Below, one piece after another: positions 48,125 to 61,018 of a stretch of 64,000 nt of DNA. The notes under the pieces are model-generated. The model was not told the DNA's origin. It searched no databases and saw only the letters and a list, made by a program, of their open reading frames with translations. Both the position numbers and the translations under genes were made by a program. Each line of letters begins with the position of its first letter. Position 1 is the stretch's first letter. This stretch comes from Gonatopus flavifemur (Eukaryota > Arthropoda > Insecta > Hymenoptera > Dryinidae), in assembly GCA_018340375.1 (NCBI GenBank), contig JAFFJZ010000004.1:29672001-29736000 (forward strand), given 5' to 3'.

Positions 48125-48613
48125 TATCTAATTAAAAAGATACATATAAAATTGTATTCGATAAGTATTGCACTTAGATAGTTAAAATGATAAATGACTA
48201 GGAACTGAACACATATAGGTCACTGTGGAAAAAAATAGAGAAATCACAATACCATTGCATTCTGAAATCCATTGAATCTGACAAATTGAAATTTCATTAA
48301 ATATAATGAGATCCTTGGCCAATTTTCATGAGATTTGACAAGAGTCAATGGGTTCTCTCAACCAAAGTTCAGGAAATCATTTTTCATATTCAGTAGGTTT
48401 TTGATACAATCTCTACGCTGTAAAGACGTACCAAATACATTTCAACCTTGATGAAAAGATCCGATTCAAGCCGGTAAACAAAAATTTCCTCAGAATGAAT
48501 TTTATGTCCGCATTGACAGGTCATTATTGATACTTTAAAAATTTTAATCAGTACAAATTATTGATACTCACCGGAATTTTATTGAAAACCAGAACTAAGT
48601 CATTTTCTCTCTT

Positions 48614-48692
48614 CCCATGTGGAAAAAATGTACAAAACTGTATACAATTGTACACAATTTGTATACATTTTTGGACATGTTTTCCACATGGG
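48614..48692. repeat. CCCATGTGGAAAAA hairpin, copy 2
   Basis: A 79-bp shorter relative of 34081-34180: CCCATGTGGAAAAAATG.. and ..CATGTTTTCCACATGGG. Confidence 0.7.
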
Positions 48693-49256
48693 TTCATCCC
48701 TTGCAGATCTCTGAATTGATTTCTGTTGAAAATATCAGGCGGAACTGAATCAAAAATTGTTCCCAGTCTTTGAACGATTTTCGTTCCATAGAATCCGATC
48801 ACAAACTTACAAGTTCATACCCAGTGTTGTCTAGAATTACAGAATTTGGACGTCCTGTCAAAAACTGACAGCAATTTTTGAAATAATTCGGTTTGGCATT
48901 GATAAACCGTGACATTCAATCGAAATTCGACAGAAATTTTTGTGTCAGGTTTTGACTGGATGTTCCAATCAGGTAACTCCGGATAAAACCTCCAGACATT
49001 TTCTGGAACAAAAACTGTTCAAAGATTGACAACAATTTTTGGCTCCGTTTTGCCTGCGATTTTCAGCAGGAGGTTCCTCATAGAAATTAAACTGATGCCT
49101 AGTACTTTCTACTGATTTGGATTGAGAGAGGATCAATTAGAAATGTGCAATCATATATATAGACTCACAGTACAAATAATCTTAATGGCAAACACCTATT
49201 AAATTCTGTTATCAAGAAAAAAGCTATCGAAAATTATGGGTGCAGGGACAAATGAA
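48693..49256. other. Intergenic sequence with TTTTTG.CAG words
   Basis: GACAG(C/A)AATTTTTG-type words recur about every 60-100 bp at 48850-49040. No gene recognised. Confidence 0.35.
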
Positions 49257-50326
49257 CACTGTGAAAAATAATCGGAATTTTCCTATATGCAGCAACTGGA
49301 AAATTCCGATCATGGAATGAGAAATCAATTTCCGGTACATGAATATAAAATTGCCCATAAATTTGACTGAAAATTCCAAACTATGGGATTCTTACTATCA
49401 TCTTCGAGTGAATTTCCAGTAAAAGACGAAAAATTCCTAACGCATGTATGTGTTCATTACACTGAGAGAAATTCTTATAGTGACTGTAACTAAAACGTCT
49501 CAATTAAATATTTTTAATGACAGCTGCTAAAAATTTGATTGATTCAACTAAGAAATTATAGTCAATATAATCAAGCTTATTTTCGTATTCGATTGTTTTT
49601 GGACACCTTCCTTTCTTTCACACGTATAGGACGCGTGAGTCAAAGTTGTCAAAATTGAGCAATTTATATCGTCGGAGTCTAAAGGCTAAATTGATTTTGA
49701 ATGCGTATTTTCCTCTACAATGACAGTGCTATTTTCAAACTCTTGTGCACAGAAATGTAGTAACAAGTATTGATATAGGTTATGAATTAGAATCAAAAGA
49801 TATAGTTTCCATGGTCGACATTGCGATGAAAGAGGATTAAATGACCAAAAATAAGACAAAAATGGTTACGAGTGTCAATTTTTTACCCTTTTTCGTATGA
49901 TTTTTGTAGATTATTATATAGGTTATTATTTTGTACGAATTTACAAGTCATTTTAATTAGGATTTATAAATTATCCCACTATAGTGTAGCTTCCCGGAAA
50001 GCACAAAGCTCTGAAAGATAACATATATGTCATCTTTGGGAGCTAGTTACTCTAAAAGATAACATATATGTTATCTTCAAGAGCTTTGTGCTGTCTGGAT
50101 CACTATTAAAAAGTAGTTGTGGAAAATAGTTGTGTTTACTAAAAATCAAGTAATTTCGATCCTAACCTTTGGTTACATCGTACAATAAAAATTAGTAAGT
50201 GATACTAAAAAAAATAGTTAAGACGTCATTCCACTAATTTTTTTTAGATAACGGCAACTAATACCTTTTCTCAGTGTATACTTCCAAATATTTGTGTGAA
50301 GTTTCCCATAGAAATTTTTTACAGTG
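49257..50326. mobile_element. CACTG-family element interrupted by a second CACTG-family element
   Basis: Outer ends CACTGTGAAAAATAATCGG and TTTTTTACAGTG; its two parts together resemble 50569-50818 in inverse orientation. The interruption is 49460-50276, with ends CACTGAGAGAAA and TTTTCTCAGTG and TA on both sides. Another hairpin, 49993-50098, lies within that. Confidence 0.65.
49993..50098. repeat. 106-bp hairpin, CCC..AGCACAAAGCTC ends
   Basis: Ends CCCGGAAAGCACAAAGCTC and GAGCTTTGTGCTGTCTGG; arms GAAAGATAACATATATG.. An ACAGCAC-family miniature, nested inside two CACTG elements. Confidence 0.7.
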
Positions 50327-50568
50327 TACTCACTTCCGTTTGATTAATTTCGTTTGGTAATAGAAGTTGAAAAATGCTTTTCATCAGAGGAATCCTCTGC
50401 AAAGCAAAAATGATTAATTCTCACCTTGCAACAAAAATTCGAACGATTCAACTCCCGTCCCGTACTTACAAAAAATGATTATTAAAATGAGAGTACCCCT
50501 CTTATTTTGATCCAACTTCTCTTCTGATATACGCTATCAAGAGTCCTCCTTTCCATTGGAGAGGATGA

Positions 50569-50818
50569 CACTGTGAACAATTTCTATGGGAAACTCCACA
50601 TAAATGTTCGGAAGTAATTAACGCATACATGTGTTAGGAATTTTCCGTATTTTGCCAGAAATCAATTGGAAAAGGATAGTTAAAATCCTATGAAGTTTGG
50701 AATTTTCAGTTAAATTTATGGGGAATTTCATATAAATATACAGAAAATTGATTTCCTATTCCACGATCGGAATTTCCTGGTTGCTGCATGTAGGGAAATT
50801 CCGGTTGTTTTTATAGTG
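50569..50818. mobile_element. CACTG-family MITE
   Basis: Ends CACTGTGAACAATTTC and GTTTTTATAGTG; shares TTTCTATGGGAAACT and GGAAGTAATTAAC.CATACAT with 49257 and 30039. Right flank TA, left flank GA. Confidence 0.65.
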
Positions 50819-53800
50819 TAGTCTTTGAGGTGAAAGAATTTTCATTTGTTCAAAATACTCTCAATCGTAGAGGCACATCCTCAATTGAAGAATGAAACAA
50901 AAGTGAAATATTTTTTCTGATTTAGAGGGATTTATCCTCTCATTTCCAGATTACTTTTTTTGAGTGGAGTTGTAAATTTCCGGATGGACGGGATTCCTAA
51001 ATTTGCATGCGGACTTAGATTCCTGACAGGGACCTGCCAGGTTTCATTCGGACCACCCGGGTTCTCGCCCGCACAGAAATAATTACTTGTCACATTTACC
51101 ACTATTTGGAGTGAAATTTGGGACAGGCACAATTCATGTATAATTTATATACATGGAGTATAATTTACTGTAATTACCAGTTACCCTCAGCCTACACGGT
51201 GGGAAATTGTGGGTCAAATTCAACACATTTCACATTCCCCAAACGGCCCACACGAATTTTTGCGTCGATTCAACACAATGTGTTTGTGTTAGCTAGTAAT
51301 TTAAGCTTGATGTAAATAATATGACACAAAAGGATACTGATCAAGTTTCGATTGAAATTCCTGATCGTGTAAATCCAACACATATTTATAAGTACTTATA
51401 AGTACTGTAAAATGAAATCCGAAATAAGTACTGAATTAACAGTTGAAAAGTGTAATTTATGGATTTTTTTCACGTAAATTATATATGCAAAACAGTCTTC
51501 GATGAGAATTGAACACGGATCATCGAGACCAGACGTTGAAGCTCTATCACTCACTTGGATGGAGGTACTTTCTTTGCGTATATCAACTCGCACTCGATCT
51601 CCAGATTTGAATATCTGGAAAACTGAGCCCCATTAGAATGAAAGCCGAAACCATAATGAATGAATAGTTTTTCCGACAAGTACCAAAGTTACGCGTATAT
51701 TGACCTTCCATCAAAAAATAGCTTCCACCACTGGCGATCTCCCTTTGGTAGTCGAAAATAACACAATTTTCATGTTGAATTTTGAGTTGAATAAAATTTG
51801 TGTCATTCTGATACTTTTCTCCACTTGTTTGAATGAGTTTACATTATAAATCAGTTGAAACCTGATCACACAAGAAGCGTCTGTAGAAGTTACACATGTT
51901 TGTGTTGAATATTTAACACAAAATTCATCACACACGAATTTTCTAACAGATTTACATAGAATCTCCAACTGTGTACAAACTTCGAATCAATTAATTTTTT
52001 GACACTCAAAATTTTACATAAACTTGCATTTTTTCAATTATTAGTAATTGAATTCAATTCAATAATTGAATTCAATTATATATTATATATAATTATATAT
52101 AAATTCGAAAATTTTTTCACATCGGCAATCTATCAGTTCATAATCAAGTTTCCCCTTTGAAAGACGTTAAAACTCATACTCTTTTCAAACTCCGCGTGTT
52201 TCGTATACTCACTGGGTTACGCTAACCCATGTTTGTAGGCTAGGGGTTAAATTTAGTCCAATTCAATTAGAATTACCACAATTTGTTTGAAATAGTAATA
52301 GAAATTGTCCCCGTCCTAGAATTACCGCAAATTTTCTTCTGCGTGGCAAGTCCCGGATGGGGATCTGAGTCCGCATGCGAATTTTGGAATCCTCTCCATC
52401 AAAAAATTTGCAGCTGGGGTAGCGGTAAGTTACTCTGGTAGGAACTCATCTATAAATTCGATTGAACACTGGTCTAAAAAAAAGAGTTGATTAAAACTAA
52501 TTAATGAATGAAGTTTAATACTCACAGAGAAAATATTTCAATAAATATTACAGTACACGGTATTGGCGTCCTAACCCGGTGGTACACTGTAATGTTCAAT
52601 TAAATATCTTCTCCGTGCAACCTTTGCAATGACCCTTGTGGAAATATTTCTACGCCAAACTATGCCAAGAATTACGAGGAATTACAGCAATTCACGCCAC
52701 AGTACATGACATAGAATTACGTAACTGGGCATACTATACATGAAATTACGTGCTTTAGTTCCAGAACTATGGGAAATTATAGCGGAAGAGCAGAAATACA
52801 TAGCCTAGAAGCCAAAATGATAATTATTTGATCACACAGAATTGCATGAGGGTTAAGAATTCCTTCAGATTTCGACATATCAACATCTTGTTCCAGCGCA
52901 GTTTTTCGTGGAAGTATGTAATTTTTACGTGTTTCTACGTCTTCCTACTCATTGTTACGTCTTTTTGATTAACGGTCACTGAACTGTAACATCGTTGTTG
53001 CAGAATGCGTCAATCCGCGTATGAAGACTGAATGTAATAAAACCATACTTTGGCGTACTAATTTCGAAGTTGTATGCTATTCTACCTGTGTCTACGTATT
53101 TTTGAACCACCCTATTCTGGCCAGATCATTAGATATGGATTGGCGTACTTTGGCGTAGAAAATGTAGAAGACGATGAATTTTTACGAAACCCTACCATCC
53201 TTCATAAGTTCTATCAATCTACTTTTGAGTATCTAGTGAACTGCACTTCGGCGAACGAACTCCCATATTTTATAACATCCGATGTATTTCCACTTTGTAA
53301 ATCCGAATCAGGAAAACTACTGAAAATCAGTGAATTTCGCTGGCAAATCAATGCTGAGTCGTTCACTGATTCAACCAGTGGAGGATTTAGCACTAATTCG
53401 GCACTGGAATTCACTGATTCTCAGTATTTTTTATTGATTCAGATTCACAGGGTACGTATTTTTACGCCGCATTACATCCGAGTATTGAATCTAGATTGGC
53501 ATACTTTGAGGTAGAATATTATGAATTTCAAAGCCCTTTTACAGGGATATTTGACGCTGCGTACTCGGAAGTAGTTTGGATGTAATACTGCCGCATTTTT
53601 TGGCATAATTCAGCGTACATATATTAAATGTGGCTCAAACATACGTACTTTTTGGTCAACGAAATAACCATGAATTTCTACGCCCTTCTGAAAAAATATC
53701 TTACACTGCGTACTTACATCCACAAAAATGGTATACCTCGATTTATTTGATTCAACGAAAATTTGTTTGACTCAACTACAATGTCTATTTATATATGAAC

Positions 53801-53955
53801 CTACTGGAGTTTTAGTTGGATCAAATAAACAATTTATTTCATCCGAATAAATTTTTATTCATTTCAAATAAAGTTTACTTGAGTCAAATAAAATGTTATT
53901 GGATACAATTAAATCTCTAGTAGGTTCATATTCAAGTGAACCATTTCTCTGGGTG
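50819..53955. other. Long intergenic stretch
   Basis: No gene recognised. Contains a TATAT/AATTGAATTC run near 52030-52110; scattered TACGT words at 52640-53720 (for example GGCGTACTTTGGCGTAGAA); and, near 53740-53945, an inverted TGAACCTACT / AGTAGGTTCA pair bounding TCAAATAAA words. The 146-residue open frame at 53074-53514 has no recognisable domain. Confidence 0.45.
51478..51575 (-). repeat. tRNA-like fragment (possible SINE head), minus strand
   Basis: On the minus strand an A-box-like AAGTGAGTGATAGAGC is followed about 35 bases later by a B-box-like GTGTTCAATTC. The stems do not fold well, so this is a tRNA-derived relic at most. Confidence 0.35.
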
Positions 53956-54298
53956 TAGGAGTAGTCTATACTCCTTATTAGAATCCTTAAGAATTCTTAT
54001 TGAACTGGTTGTGTTCTTTATGAGTTTTTTAAAAATTCTTCTGGGACTGTGGTGCTGTGTGGGGAAGTGATTCCACCGCACTTTTCAAGTTCATTTCGCA
54101 CAGGTATATTCAATACTCAAATATGGATAGTTTTGCTGTACTTTTTTGTATACTTTTGCTGTAATTTTCCGCATAATTAGGCATAGATATATTCCCACAA
54201 GGGAGTAAATTCTCGTTAAAGCCTATTGAAGTTCTATTGAATCTCATCAACTCAATCAGTTTCAATGGTTCCCAACGGGTTTGAACCAGTATTGATGC

Positions 54299-54524
54299 AC
54301 GGAGAAAAAAGTATTGCTGGCATAACAAGCAGGGCTGTTACTATAGCGCCTACAAAAAGAACTAGTTGAAATAACAAGAAAAATGATTGACACAGCTACA
54401 TTTTTCTGCTGACATAAACAAATTTGGTCACAGAACTAACGTCTCAGCTGCTCGAGTGAATATTTTTGCAAGCACAACAAATTTCTTTGTAGGCGTTATA
54501 GTAGCAAACCATTTTTTCTCCGTG
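54299..54524. mobile_element. CACTG-like MITE, CACGGAGAAAA end, TG flanks
   Basis: Ends CACGGAGAAAAAAG and TTTTTTCTCCGTG with TG on both sides. Inner pairs CTATAGCGCCTACAAA and TTTGTAGGCGTTATAG. 226 bp. Confidence 0.7.
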
Positions 54525-55244
54525 TGGTTATGTACCGTTGGAAAGTTTTTATTAAATCTAATTACTAAATAGGAATCAGTAGACATTTTCAACTAGGGTT
54601 TCGTGTTTCAACCGTGTAAAAAGGCCCACTCACCATTCGTGAAAAGATCTCTCGATTTCATCGAGCATTATATCGTTTCAATCGATTCATATCTATCACG
54701 GTAAAAGTTTCGATGATAATGATCATTCAATTCTAATTGATTCAGATATTTACTCTCAATCACATACATATTTATATGCGAGTGGATTTAGAATTCAATC
54801 CCATACGTAGTTGATTTTGATTCATTCTCATTTATTTTCAATTTGCAGTTGAAGTTTTCCGATTGAATCCATTGAATTTGAATGAATTTTAAAGGGATTT
54901 CCATTGGTTCTTATTGGATTGCATCGGATCTTTTTACCAGGAAATATGCAGCTATCAAATCAAATTTCATTATTTTGCATAACTAATGTAGTTAGTACAC
55001 ATAACTTATAGAATGTTTCTAAAATCCATAACTCAACTCTGTTCAAAATTGATTCGTGGCATTTTCTGAGCCTTATTAGGGTCTCGTCAGGCTCTGAAAA
55101 GAGTTAGGAAACATCCACCAATCATTATATTCCTAGCTGGGTCGTAATGCATTCATTTGGGAGATTTCTAAATTATTCTTCCAATCGCTAAATATTGGAC
55201 CCCTAGTATTACACTGAAATATAAGGATTCAGTTATATGTTTCT

Positions 55245-55440
55245 GAAGTTTGAAACGAATTAGTAATCAAATAACGAAATACTCAGCTGTGAAAGACCCA
55301 AACCTTGCAGTGCAATCTGTGATCAATGTTTTCACTTGCAATAAATTACAAAGAATCCATTTGTGAAGATAAATAACGATGATTCATCAGATTTTGTGAA
55401 TTTGAATTTTCGTTTCGTTCCTGTAAACGATTCAAACTTC
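55245..55440. repeat. GAAGTTTGAAACGAAT hairpin, copy 3
   Basis: Collinear with 31995-32203: shares AATCAAATAACGAAATACTC, GATAAATAACGATGATTCAT and the CAAACTTC end. Slightly shortened at the left end. Confidence 0.7.
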
Positions 55441-56417
55441 AAGAATATTCAGTTATACTGGATTTTTTTAGTGATGTTACTCCTTAGAATCATTGATTTT
55501 CTTTTAATAAAAAAAATATGTCGAATTTTTATAGATATTTGATTAAAACTTATAAAAATTCGATATTTTATCTATAAAAACGGATCGATCATGTTCTCAC
55601 GTACTTAATTCCACAGTGTATAAGTAAAAAGTATATAGAAAATATCTATAAAAAAGGAACAATACCTAAATTTTATGTTGATTTCAGAAGATCACTCGTA
55701 CATATACTCACAATCATCCCCTCACATGTTAATACCAAAATTCTATTTTACTTCCTTAACGTGTATATCTTGTTATCTTGTCATTTCAGGCAGGAAAAAA
55801 ATTGTTCATTTTCTTGTAAAATCGGAGGATATTGAGATTCGATGTCTGTTCGGTAGTGTCTCTATACGTAGTAGTTACAAAGAGACTTTGTACGACATAT
55901 GGAGACATGTATCATTTATACACATTGACTATACATATAATATGAAACCAAAAAATCAAACGCGAATGAACTTGAATCTTTCTTCGAGATATTTAGAAGC
56001 ATTTTACATTGAATTACATTGAATGTAAAATATTTCTCATTTCTCATTGGCACCAAGTATAATTTTATATTCCTTGGTACGAATTCTGTACAAATATGTG
56101 AATATCCATACTTTGTGTGTACTTTTACATAATTCCTTTCCATACAGTTTTTTAATGCTTTTTTTTTTCTTATAGATTGTTTAAATAGATCAATGTGCAA
56201 CCCTAATCTCTTAAAACGTGTTTCTTCAACTCGATCAATATACATGTACGCCTATATGTTGTATCAATATATGAATTAAGCTCCCGAAAAAATTGCTTAT
56301 AATTATCATTATTATCAATTTGAATACATTTTCCCCTCGGCGCATTTAGTCGATGAAAAAATAATTTTTCTGACATCTTGATTGACTTGAATTGACTGAA
56401 CGTTATCCGTTTACTCA

Positions 56418-56423
56418 TTTATT
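56418..56423 (-). promoter_or_regulatory. Candidate scrt polyadenylation signal
   Basis: TTTATT on the plus strand reads AATAAA on the coding strand, about 600 bp after the scrt stop. It is one of several AT-rich possibilities. Confidence 0.25.
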
Positions 56424-57018
56424 TTCTTCGACCCAATGAATTGATGTTTCACGTTGGAAAAGGAAAAATCGTGACACATTCGTGATGATACTTGGCATTG
56501 TTAGCGTAGGATTTGTGTTTTTTTTCTATAATCGTCCGTTATAAACGAGGCGAAGAGTGATCATCTTTTATATAATACATATAAACGTACTCCGTTCTTC
56601 TTGTTTTGTGGTCCACGTGTAATTTTGCCTTCCTCATTGACAAAATCTTTTTCTTTGACGAGACAAAAGTAGCGTGAGTGCAAAGCGACCAAGGGCTTGC
56701 TGAGGAAATTTGATACCTCGTGACGAGAAGAGATGAAAAAGGATGATGAAAGAAACATCTTCTTCGTTCTTGAATTTTAATGACGTGTGTCGCCCGAAAC
56801 TGTAAAAGGTAAATTAATTCTATAGAATTTATAAAAATAAATCATTCCGTGAGTGTTTCGGAGGAAAAAGAAGCACAAGAAATATCACGTACCAGATGTT
56901 CCTCATCGATCCTACATTCTTGTCTTTCGTTTACCAATTTAACAGCAGGTAAATATTCACCTGTTGCTACTCCTCGATATATCGATACTTTTCAAAGGCT
57001 TTGTACGCGGGGTCGATC

Positions 57019-58961
57019 TTAGGTAGGTGGATCAACGTCATTACTATTATCATCACCGTTTTCCCTTTGACAAGCCGATTCCAAATGTTTATTCAAATAC
57101 GACTTTAGAGCGAATGACTTACGACACTTAGGACATTCGTAATTTTTATCGGTTGAATGAGTTTGCATATGAGCACGTAGATTCGAACGATCGGCAAACG
57201 CTTTGCCACAATGAGCACATCCGTAAGGTTTTTCACCCGTATGCATACGTAGGTGACCTTGAAGAAGCCAAGGCCGAGAGAACATTTTCCCGCATACCCC
57301 GCAGCTGTGAGTCAATTTGTGCGTTAACACGTGCATCGCCAATGCAGGCATACTGACGTAAGCTTTACCACAGTGAATGCATTTCTTCGCCGATTGAGAA
57401 TCAATGCTGCGATGAGTTTGCTTATGACGTGATAAATTTGACGAGGTAGCGTACTGTTTTCCTGTAAATTAAATAATATATCATGTATTATTTCGAAAAC
57501 TGGAATATAGAGTGTGAATCCACTTACCACATTCACAACAAACGTAACGCCCAGTTTTGGAAGTTTCCGGCGATTCGATGGAGGATTCCGAGTCCACTGA
57601 TGTCCCCGTTATGACTGTCGATTTTTGAACAACGTTATTCAATTTTTTGTTCTTCGATCTACCGTCAGTGACCAATAGAGTATCGTAAGTGTAAGTAGCA
57701 GCCTTGACCTCGTTCTGTTCCGCGATCGTTTGAACTTCTTTATCCCGTTGATTTGGTTGTTGTGAATTAGGATTATTGTTCTCAACATCGCTATTGCATT
57801 CCGAAGTGGGGGGTGTCAACGGTGGAATAGTTTCTATTTGTTGTCTTCCAACTTGAACAGGTAAGTGAGGATAATTATTGTTTAGTTGTATGACAGATTG
57901 AGGATGGATTTGATGTTGTTGCGGTTGTTGCTGCTGTTGCGGCTGTTGTTGTTGTGGGAAAATGTCTGGTTGAGGGTACAGTTGCTGTGGTTGAACTTGG
58001 ATTGTCGAAGCGTAAGGTATCGTTGGAGCACTATAGGTGAAAAGAATCTCTTGAATAGGTGATAATGGAATGAAAACACCACTCGACGTTTGTTGAACTT
58101 GGATCGTGGTCGTCGGTTCGTAAACGATGTTCGTAGCTGTTTGCTGGGGTAACTGGGGATGAAGATGACAGACTGAGGTAGAAGCGGGTGTGGCTAAGTC
58201 TATAGTGGTATTAACGGTATTAATAGCGTTGACTTGATAAATCGATGGTTCACCTGTTGTTTGGTATACCGTCATCTCTTGAACGTCCGTTGTTGGCGAA
58301 TCGATCACACTTTGAGGACCAATTACCACGCTTGGTGGGGGTAATGGCGGGAGCGATCTCGATAATTCCAAAAGATCATGAGCTGCTTCAGTTTCTGCCA
58401 CTGACCGATCTTTGAACATCGACAATGACGTTGACTCGTGTTCCAATTCGATTTTTGAAGGAGTCGTCACGATGATCATATTATTGCGTTTTTCCTCCGA
58501 ATAAGTCTTATTTTCTAAACTTGTTCTTTGGTCTAGAAGATATGGACTCGGATTTGATGAGTTATGGAGTACGGTGAAGGTCGAGCCACTTTTTTTTGCG
58601 GATTCTGCATTAATGCAGTTGGTTTGAGGTGATTTTGGTCTCGATGGAAGAGGAGAGTTGGTGAGAGTTTCCGTCAGATTCGAAGTGGCTGGATTTTCTA
58701 TTGAGCGAGGAATCGTTAATGCCGTTGCTGTTTTAGCGCACACTATTACCGATGCAGTTTCTTTACGAGACGGAAGCTCTGGCGGAGTTGTGGCAATAGT
58801 GATGGGAGTGGTCACTGTTGTACTTGTTGATGGGCATGTACTTGGCTGTTGAACATGATTTATTGTAGAATCTAGTGATTGAAGAACAGTTGGTTCCGGT
58901 TTAGATGGTTCAGTTGAGTTTTCAGTTATCGTGGGGTTTCTTGATTGAGACGGTAAACATT
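57019..58961 (-). CDS. scrt: Scratch-type five-zinc-finger transcriptional repressor, 5' end missing
   Basis: Snail-superfamily nuclear repressor, known in animals for neuronal differentiation. Two coding exons on the minus strand: 58961-57528 (478 codons' worth, preceded by an AG acceptor, so not the first exon) and 57461-57019, ending in TAA. The 5' exon has Ser/Thr/Pro-rich sequence and a Gln-rich stretch near 57900-57960. Finger 1 is split by the 66-bp intron ([21 protein letters not shown]). Finger 2 spans 57381-57319 ([17 protein letters not shown]), finger 3 spans 57303-57241 ([17 protein letters not shown]), finger 4 spans 57219-57157 ([17 protein letters not shown]) and finger 5 spans 57135-57070 ([17 protein letters not shown], ending in a Cys ligand). 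The SMPALAMH and ALKSYLNKH signatures separate Scratch from Snail. The N-terminal SNAG motif expected in exon 1 was not found up to 64000, so exon 1 is probably beyond the window or in a short unseen exon. Confidence 0.93.
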
Positions 58962-59570
58962 CTGGAAAAATAATCAGTGATGTAGTTAGTACGTGTGTTA
59001 TTGTTTCCAGAAGAATATTATCACAGTTTCAAATACAAGGTATTTTATAGGCAAGAGCGGACTATGGCCTGTGCCAACGGCGCCATGGCGGCAATTGGGT
59101 CAAAAACAACTTTTTTTTCATTTTAATAATTAAAAAATATTTTTTGGGAGGATAATAAATTTTAAGCAATAAAACAACATTTTTTGGTAATGAATATTTT
59201 CGTGAAAAATTAAGTTTGCTGCCATACAAGGGGCGGCAAAAACCAAAGTCCGCTTCTGCTTATAGGGCAACATTAAATTTTTCAAATCCGTTTGTAAAAG
59301 GAAACATAATTCTTTATTTTTATTTCAATGAGAAAGCTGAGCGGAATTGCTCTTTTATTTTATTTTTTCTATCCGAATGCTCGTCTGATACGATGTTTGC
59401 AGTAAATGTATGCTCATCTGATTGATGGATGGACTCATGGAGAGAATTATTTAATCTTAAAATGTATTCACTGGTTCAAAAGACAACGTAAAATCTTGTC
59501 AACGGCGTAATGAAAAACTGAAAATGTTACAGATAATAATAATAATAATTGAAGCATATACACCGAAAAA
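58962..59570. other. Probable scrt intron 1, first part
   Basis: Begins with the acceptor TTTTTCCAG read on the minus strand. GTGCCAACGGCGCCATGG near 59080 is GC-rich but shows no conserved reading frame. No SNAG-coding exon found. Confidence 0.45.
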
Positions 59571-59826
59571 AGTACCCATGTAAAAATTCCTGGAAAAGTA
59601 AGGTTACGATTACAGTGTATAGATCATAAAATTCGCTACACAGTCCTGTTGAATTTACACTGTTATGATAGTTAGTTTACAGCAACACTACTCTCATTTA
59701 CGCCGATGACAATGTGAATATAACATTGGTTCCAATGTAAATTTTACTCCACTCGTATTTATGTGAGCAGTTATGTTAAATTAAAAACAACCAATGTAGA
59801 ATTTACATGGGACTTGCTTTCCGTGT
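59571..59826. mobile_element. CACGG/CCGTG element, copy 2, TA flanks
   Basis: Ends CACCGAAAAAAGTACC and GCTTTCCGTG, TA both sides. Collinear with 36754-37020. Confidence 0.7.
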
Positions 59827-60714
59827 AGAATGGCTTGGAATGAATTTTTATGATTATCAACTCCTTTCATGGACGTTGGGGATTGAAGATGTAAAGGATG
59901 AAATCATTGCAGATAAAATAGATGTAAGTTCTATAACATTTCTTTATAATGTTTATCTTCTTCTTTGAAAGTTTGCCGTTAAAAGTACTCATATATACAT
60001 TATGTATATATACATGCGACTGCTGTATCCCTTTTTCTGCACGTAACGGGAGTCAAATTTCTTTCCTTAATACTTTTTCTCCTCTTGATGAAAGTCCGCT
60101 TAAAAGATCGTAAAAACTTCTTAAGGAAATTGAATCGAATAAAAAAAGAGGATCTATCTTAAATACTATAATCTCTCATTGATTTGATTAAAAAAGGGAT
60201 TGTTGTTTCAACTCTTCAGTTATAAATTTATTTTATTAATCAAGATGAGAGCAAATTGATTCGATTTCCATGTTTCTCATTTTGACTTCGGTAATTGCGT
60301 AACTGGAAAGCGATGAATCTTTGAAAAACGAAATTGTTTTTCGTATAAAATTGATTCATTTTGTACGTTTGGTGAACAGGAAAGGACGTGAATTTGAACG
60401 AGTTTAATGTTATTCTTTTTATTCAAAAGGGCGTATACACTGGAAGCTTTTGTGGTGTTAGTGTTTGATTTGGGTATAGGGTGTCTTAAATAAAATAAGA
60501 AGTGAAAAGAGTTGATGAAAAAAGGTATTTTCTACCTGGGTGAAATGTCTCAAAACACTCGATAAAAATTTCATTTCATTTCTTGAGACATGTTTTAGGT
60601 ACGTTTAAGGCATCTCATGTGACACTGTTACGTATCTTGAGATATTTAACAAATTTTGGGGAGAAATAAGTTACTCAGAGTCAGTAGGGTGATAAAAAGT
60701 TCATAGAGATCATG

Positions 60715-60850
60715 CACTGAGAGAAGAGTTTATTTGTGACAAGGAAGTGACATTAATTAAAAATAAACCATCTTTTCGTTAAATGACATTTGTTAATATT
60801 TAACAAACATAATTTGGTTGAAATAAATTTGGAATACTTTTTTCTCGGTG
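60715..60850. mobile_element. CACTG-family MITE, TG flanks (136 bp)
   Basis: Ends CACTGAGAGAAGAG and TTTTTCTCGGTG, TG both sides; AATTTGGTTGAAATAAATTT near the right end. Confidence 0.68.
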
Positions 60851-61018
60851 TGTAAAGTCGTTTTGCTGAAATAAAACACAATAAAGGACACATTGAGGAC
60901 AACTAACTGGATGGCTGAATATCACAGGATGGAGAACTTGCTGTGCATTTTTCATCGTGACTTGAGAATTTTTGCGAAATAGGGTAGACCGAAGCGAATT
61001 GGATCACACACTGAAAAA

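Larger units (their letters stand above)
54525..57018. other. Intergenic stretch downstream of scrt
   Basis: Holds the GAAGTTTGAA hairpin copy at 55245-55440 and a candidate scrt AATAAA (minus) at 56418. The open frames at 55675-56022 and 55916-56245 overlap on opposite strands and carry no motif. Part of this is probably scrt 3' UTR. Confidence 0.4.

Noticed and set aside
53074..53514. 146-codon open frame, plus strand
   Set aside because: No recognisable domain, no splice context, and it lies in sequence with recurrent TACGT and ACTGATTC words. Kept as intergenic.
55675..56245. Overlapping open frames on opposite strands near scrt
   Set aside because: AT-rich with no motif; more likely intergenic or scrt 3' UTR.
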